Positions 7,342 to 10,042 of a DNA stretch of 10,042 nucleotides are shown piece by piece. The notes under the pieces were generated by a model, which worked only from the letters and a program-made list of their open reading frames with translations, had not been told where the DNA came from and did no database searches. The translations under genes and the position numbers were made by a program. The stretch is from JAAEEP01 sp035529155 (GTDB lineage: Archaea > Thermoplasmatota > Thermoplasmata > Methanomassiliicoccales > JAAEEP01), in contig DATKXF010000153.1 in the NCBI GenBank assembly GCA_035529155.1, forward strand, positions 1 through 10,042, in the 5' to 3' direction. Positions within the stretch are counted from its first letter, which is position 1, and every line of letters begins with the position of its first letter.

Positions 7342-7370
7342 TGTAATCCCTCTCTTTGATGTATGTCGAG

Positions 7371-7394
7371 ATTATTTTAAAACATTATTTAATT
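7371..7394 (-). promoter_or_regulatory. Internal TATA-like promoter between elp3 and the zinc-ribbon/TPR pair
   Basis: Read on the minus strand, AATTAAATAATG (7394-7383) and TTTTAAAATAAT (7382-7371) are two adjacent AT-rich boxes in an otherwise GC-balanced region. They would place transcript starts at roughly 7365 or 7353. Either choice leaves the GAGAGGG ribosome site in a short leader before the CTG at 7341. The T-rich stretch could also serve as the terminator of elp3. The element suggests that the zinc-ribbon/TPR pair can be expressed independently of elp3. Confidence 0.45.
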
Positions 7395-7408
7395 CGTTCC
7401 GGAAAGGG

Positions 7409-8953
7409 CTAGAGCCGCTTGCCCATATACACTCCCGTTCTGGAGTATCCAAGGGAGGCATAGTATCTTCGAACACCCACCCCGCTCGTGACTAGGATCT
7501 CCCGGCACCCTTCCTCGCGGGCGATTGATTCCGCGATCTTGAGGAGCCTCTTGCCGAAACCCTTGTGCTGCCATTCCTCACTGCTAAGCTCAAGAGGGGC
7601 CATCCTCCCAAAGACCTTTAATTCCCTCAGGCGGGCTGGATTATCTCCCTCGGACTCGATCCGCAAGCGGGCATATCCAACCAGAGGACCGTTGTCTTCG
7701 AGCACGAATGATATGAAGTACTCCGTACCATCAGAGGCATCGTAGCTGATGATCTCCGCCTTGACCTCCTCCTCGGATGGATCCAGTCCCAGCAGACCGA
7801 CCTCACGGCACCGTATGCACTTGCATCTTCCCCCAAACTGGGCAAGACGTTCGGCCACCAACTGTCTTAGGTGTCCCTTGTCGACGCCGGCCTCTATCAG
7901 GGGAACCGGTATATCTCTCTGAATTCTCTGGATCCGCACATAGGGAGGTACAACAGCCTTCATCTGGGCGATCACCTCCGCAGCCTGGGCGGTAGAGTAA
8001 GGTAGGTATTCACCACGTGTCCACATCTCGTATAGCTTGGTGCCCTTGACGACCAATGTGGGATATATCTTCAGCATATCCGGTCTGAACCTGCCGTCGG
8101 AGAAGATCGTCCGGAAGCGCTCCAGATCATTTTCAGGAGATGAACCTGGAAGACCCGGCATGATGTGGTAGCACACCTTTAGGCCTCTTTTCTTCGCCAC
8201 TCTGGTCGCTTGAGCGATTTCCTCGACGCCGTGGCCTCGTTCCACCCCAGAAAGTACTTCATCATCCAGTATCTGAACGCCGAATTCCACCCGGGTGGTG
8301 CCCATGCGCATTGACAGATCAGCGATCTCATTTCCAAAGGAATCAGGCCTCGTTTCCACGGTCATACCGATGCAGCGGTGTCTCGCCGTTTCATTGAAGG
8401 CATGGGCGTCTTCCAGATCATTGGAAACGACCCCGTTCATGGCATCGAAGCACCCCTTCACAAAGGATATCTGGTAGTCGAGTTCGCGCCTAGTGAAAGT
8501 GCCTCCCATAACGATGAGATCGATCTTGTCGGTCCTGTGACCGATAGTCTCCAGCTGCTTGATGCGATCGATAGTCTGCCTGTAGGGATCGAAATCGTTC
8601 CTGAGAGCTCGCCTGGCCGCGGGCTCCTTCCCAGTGTAGGACTGTGGAGAACCGTTCGTAACCCCTCCAGGACAGTAGATGCAACGGCCATGGGGGCAGT
8701 CCGCGGGCGAGGTCATCACGGCCACGACCGCCACCCCGCTGAGAGTGCGTACTGGCTTACGCTGCAGCAGGGGAATTAACAAGGGAAGAACATCCTCGTC
8801 GGCCCACTTCAGAGTTGCCGAGTTGGGAGGAACACTGGACAGCCCCAGCTCTCGACATAGCTCTATCTTGCACCTCTGCAGTTCCATCTTGTCCCTCACC
8901 CGCCCTTCCAAGATGAGAGAGACTAGCTTCTGATGGTACTCGACATCGACCAT
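7409..8953 (-). CDS. elp3: Archaeal Elp3, radical-SAM/acetyltransferase for tRNA wobble uridine modification
   Basis: The 514-residue protein has the full Elp3 layout. An N-terminal tRNA-binding part is followed by a radical SAM domain with Cys86, Cys91 and Cys94 in CPHGRCIYCPGG, MGGTFTRRE at 149-157 and IQRIQRDIP at 341-349. A Cys-rich linker (Cys377, 379, 382 in GGRCKCIRC) probably binds zinc. The C-terminal GNAT domain has the acetyl-CoA loop QHKGFGKRLL near 462-471 and GVGVRRYYASLGY at 491-503. Elp3 uses S-adenosylmethionine and acetyl-CoA to start carboxymethylation of tRNA U34 at carbon 5; in archaea it acts without the other Elongator subunits. Key residues look intact. The ATG at 8953 is 16 bases after the stop of the 89-residue gene and has no strong ribosome site, so it may rely on coupled translation. 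The gene is third in a regulator-led operon. Confidence 0.96.
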   Translation of the reverse strand: MVDVEYHQKLVSLILEGRVRDKMELQRCKIELCRELGLSSVPPNSATLKWADEDVLPLLIPLLQRKPVRTLSGVAVVAVMTSPADCPHGRCIYCPGGVTNGSPQSYTGKEPAARRALRNDFDPYRQTIDRIKQLETIGHRTDKIDLIVMGGTFTRRELDYQISFVKGCFDAMNGVVSNDLEDAHAFNETARHRCIGMTVETRPDSFGNEIADLSMRMGTTRVEFGVQILDDEVLSGVERGHGVEEIAQATRVAKKRGLKVCYHIMPGLPGSSPENDLERFRTIFSDGRFRPDMLKIYPTLVVKGTKLYEMWTRGEYLPYSTAQAAEVIAQMKAVVPPYVRIQRIQRDIPVPLIEAGVDKGHLRQLVAERLAQFGGRCKCIRCREVGLLGLDPSEEEVKAEIISYDASDGTEYFISFVLEDNGPLVGYARLRIESEGDNPARLRELKVFGRMAPLELSSEEWQHKGFGKRLLKIAESIAREEGCREILVTSGVGVRRYYASLGYSRTGVYMGKRL

Positions 8954-8969
8954 ATTTTCTCGGTCCAGC

Positions 8970-9239
8970 TTATCCGAAATATACCCTTGTGGCTTCGGTG
9001 TCCTCTTCCTCTGGCTCCTTGGACTCGATGACGTCGATGGCGTATATTGCCATAAGCGGAATGATCCTAATCCCGCCCTTCCCTTCCGCTGGATCGAGCT
9101 CGATGCATATCGCTGTCCCGTTGCCGAAAGAGGTGTAGTTCTTGAACTCGCCCACGCTGATAAGGAATTCGTCGCCTGGACCCTTGCTCATGACCCTGTA
9201 TTTGGATCCCTTGGTGAAGGTCGGTTCTATCTCCTTCAT
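8970..9239 (-). CDS. Uncharacterised small beta-rich protein in the elp3 operon
   Basis: I place the start at the ATG at 9239, giving 89 residues. That start overlaps the stop of the upstream regulator gene by ATGA; a longer in-frame reading from 9335 would run through that gene in another frame. The sequence alternates strand-like segments: KYRVMS, DEFLISVGEFKNYTSFGNGTA, CIELD, IRIIPLMAIYAIDVIES. It ends in an acidic tail (PEEEDTEA). The pattern suggests a small beta-barrel, perhaps Sm- or SH3-like, but that is only inference from strand pattern. There are no cysteine clusters, signal peptide or membrane segments. Its position between a winged-helix regulator and elp3 suggests either a regulator partner or a factor linked to tRNA modification. 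I do not recognise the family. Confidence 0.7.
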   Translation of the reverse strand: MKEIEPTFTKGSKYRVMSKGPGDEFLISVGEFKNYTSFGNGTAICIELDPAEGKGGIRIIPLMAIYAIDVIESKEPEEEDTEATRVYFG

Positions 9240-9685
9240 GCCCTCGCCTCCTTCTCCACAAGCTCCTGGAAATGGTCTATCGTCTTTCGGTAGCTCTCCA
9301 TGGCCATCTCCACATTCGCCTCGGTGAAGCTCCACGCCTTGCGAAGGTCACCATATCTTATCCGGTAGCCCTTCTTCATCTGCCCATCCCGCTCTGTTTC
9401 CAACTCCTCAATGACGTCCATCCCTTTTAGCTTGTTCAGATGTCGGTAGATGGTAGGGCGAGTGGTGTCAAGATAAGCGGCCATCTCATCTACCAGCCAG
9501 ACACGCTTGATGTTGCGCAAGAAACAGTCCAAGAAGAGTCTGTATGGAACGCTCTCCTGGACGGTCCTGGCTCCAGTCTTGGGGTCATACCCTTTGGGCA
9601 GATAACCGATCTGCCTGAGAAACTGGAGAGCCAAATCATCTATGTTGTTGAGGGGTGTCAGTGGGGTATTGCTAACGACATTCAA
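9236..9685 (-). CDS. Winged-helix transcriptional regulator (TTG start), first gene of the elp3 operon
   Basis: The 149-residue protein has a helical N-terminus (13-60) and a winged helix-turn-helix at about 59-112. The recognition helix is in TTRPTIYRHLNKLKG, preceded by LVDEMAAYL and followed by a wing GQMKKGYRIRYGDL. A long C-terminal helix (117-147) looks like a dimerisation element. The fold resembles the ArsR/MarR-like regulators common in archaea; there is no evident metal-binding or ligand domain. The only sensible start is the TTG at 9685, since the next in-frame ATG (residue 67) would remove part of the helix-turn-helix domain. The gene ends in an ATGA overlap with the 89-residue gene, and elp3 follows after 16 bases. 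Its own promoter contains inverted repeats, so autoregulation is plausible. Confidence 0.8.
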   Translation of the reverse strand: MNVVSNTPLTPLNNIDDLALQFLRQIGYLPKGYDPKTGARTVQESVPYRLFLDCFLRNIKRVWLVDEMAAYLDTTRPTIYRHLNKLKGMDVIEELETERDGQMKKGYRIRYGDLRKAWSFTEANVEMAMESYRKTIDHFQELVEKEARA

Positions 9686-9697
9686 CTCGAAAATGAT

Positions 9698-9735
9698 ATC
9701 ACCAGGTTAAGAATAATGAAGTCATTAAATTTAAT
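9698..9735 (-). promoter_or_regulatory. Promoter and candidate operator of the regulator/elp3 operon
   Basis: A perfect 12-base palindrome, ATTAAATTTAAT (9724-9735), sits about 40-50 bases before the TTG start and can serve as the TATA box for the minus strand. Next to it, AATGA and TCATT form a dyad around AG at 9715-9726. On the minus strand GGTGAT (9703-9698) is a possible ribosome site, 12 bases before the TTG, which is longer than ideal. The overlap of dyad and TATA box is what an autoregulated operon would show. The role is inference. Confidence 0.4.
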
Positions 9736-9841
9736 TGTATTCGATTCACCTAATCAAGTGGTGGTCATGCTACTCATAAGAGAACGAAAAATGCCCTGAT
9801 ATTCCAAATAATGTTGCAGTTATCCCACTGGAGTACAATAT

Positions 9842-9901
9842 GGTATTATTACCTGTACAAATAGGATACCTCACGCCTTATTGGAGAAAAAGGATATATA
9901 T
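9842..9901 (+). promoter_or_regulatory. Promoter with upstream dyads for the right-edge gene
   Basis: ATATATAT at 9894-9901 is a good TATA box about 33-40 bases before the ATG at 9934, with purine-rich sequence just upstream as expected for a TFB site. GGTG at 9925-9928 lies 5 bases before the ATG. Upstream, GGTA-N4-TACC at 9842-9853 and the wider pair GGTAT (9842-9846) with ATACC (9866-9870) could bind a regulator. The 248-base region 9686-9933 between the divergent genes is AT-rich, and I see no small gene in it. Confidence 0.5.
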
Positions 9902-9933
9902 GGAGATTTTCTTCTGGATTAGCTGGTGTTAAT

Positions 9934-10042
9934 ATGAATTTCAAGACTATATTGGCAACGCTGATAGTCGCAGTAATTGTGATTGTTGGAATTGCCGGTG
10001 CGTTTTGGCTCATTCAGGAGGAGGAGGGAAATGTTGTATACT
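9934..10042 (+). CDS. N-terminus of a membrane-anchored or exported protein, cut by the right edge
   Basis: Thirty-six codons are visible. The residues are MNFKT, then a continuous hydrophobic stretch (ILATLIVAVIVIVGIAGAFWLI), then QEEEGNVVY. One lysine before about 22 hydrophobic residues followed by an acidic segment fits an uncleaved signal anchor or a signal peptide, with the protein body outside the cell. There is no lipobox cysteine in the visible part. Archaeal solute-binding proteins and secreted proteins often start this way, but the visible part does not identify the family. The start is supported by a TATA box at 9894-9901 and GGTG five bases upstream of the ATG. The gene diverges from the regulator/elp3 operon. 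Confidence 0.65.
   Translation, partial: MNFKTILATLIVAVIVIVGIAGAFWLIQEEEGNVVY

Noticed and set aside
8970..9335. A 121-residue version of the small elp3-operon protein
   Set aside because: Its first 32 residues are glycine-rich, unlike the rest, and overlap the regulator gene in another frame. The ATG at 9239 with an ATGA overlap fits better.
4337..9685. A defence island built around the Mrr-like domain
   Set aside because: There is no methyltransferase, helicase, toxin-antitoxin pair, integrase or other defence gene nearby. The neighbours are housekeeping genes and the nuclease site looks lost.
9440..9799. A 119-residue plus-strand frame across the regulator start and intergenic region
   Set aside because: Most of it is antisense to the regulator, and its end reads AT-rich intergenic DNA with no recognisable protein pattern.

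Overview
The window looks like a chromosomal segment of an archaeon, most likely in or near Thermoplasmatota (Thermoplasmata or Methanomassiliicoccales-like). The basis is gene content: a two-ring VAT/Cdc48 AAA+ ATPase with a proteasome-docking tail, an archaeal-type Elp3, a stand-alone PRC-barrel protein, archaeal TATA-like boxes about 25 bases before the inferred transcript starts, short leaders with GAGG or GGTG ribosome sites, and dense 4-8 base gene overlaps. The taxonomic placement is inference. I see no insertion sequence, CRISPR array, tRNA, rRNA or prophage.

Left part (1-1604, minus strand): a two-gene operon. A DUF89/ARMT1-like metal-dependent phosphatase overlaps by 8 bases the start of an enolase-superfamily enzyme of the dipeptide-epimerase type, which runs off the left edge. 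Centre-left (1605-4293, plus strand): a divergent promoter region with a clear dyad, the VAT/Cdc48 ATPase gene, then a small PRC-barrel gene with its own promoter.

Centre-right (4337-9685, minus strand): five genes in two closely spaced transcription groups. The first reads, in order of transcription, winged-helix regulator, 89-residue beta-rich protein, and Elp3 (tRNA wobble-uridine modification). A 67-base spacer holding a TATA-like element follows. The second group is a zinc-ribbon/helical protein and a 734-residue TPR protein, overlapping by ATGA. The TPR protein carries an N-terminal domain that reads like a catalytically decayed Mrr-type restriction endonuclease fold. The zinc-ribbon gene appears to start at a non-AUG codon upstream of its first ATG, because the first CxxC of the ribbon is encoded there. 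Right edge (9686-10042): an AT-rich divergent intergenic region and the first 36 codons of a membrane-anchored or exported protein on the plus strand.

The genes fall into a protein quality-control theme (VAT with the 20S proteasome), a translation or tRNA-modification theme (Elp3 with a regulator) and an uncharacterised two-protein TPR/zinc-ribbon module. The last is the most promising candidate for something undescribed. Nothing here proves a new defence or metabolic system.
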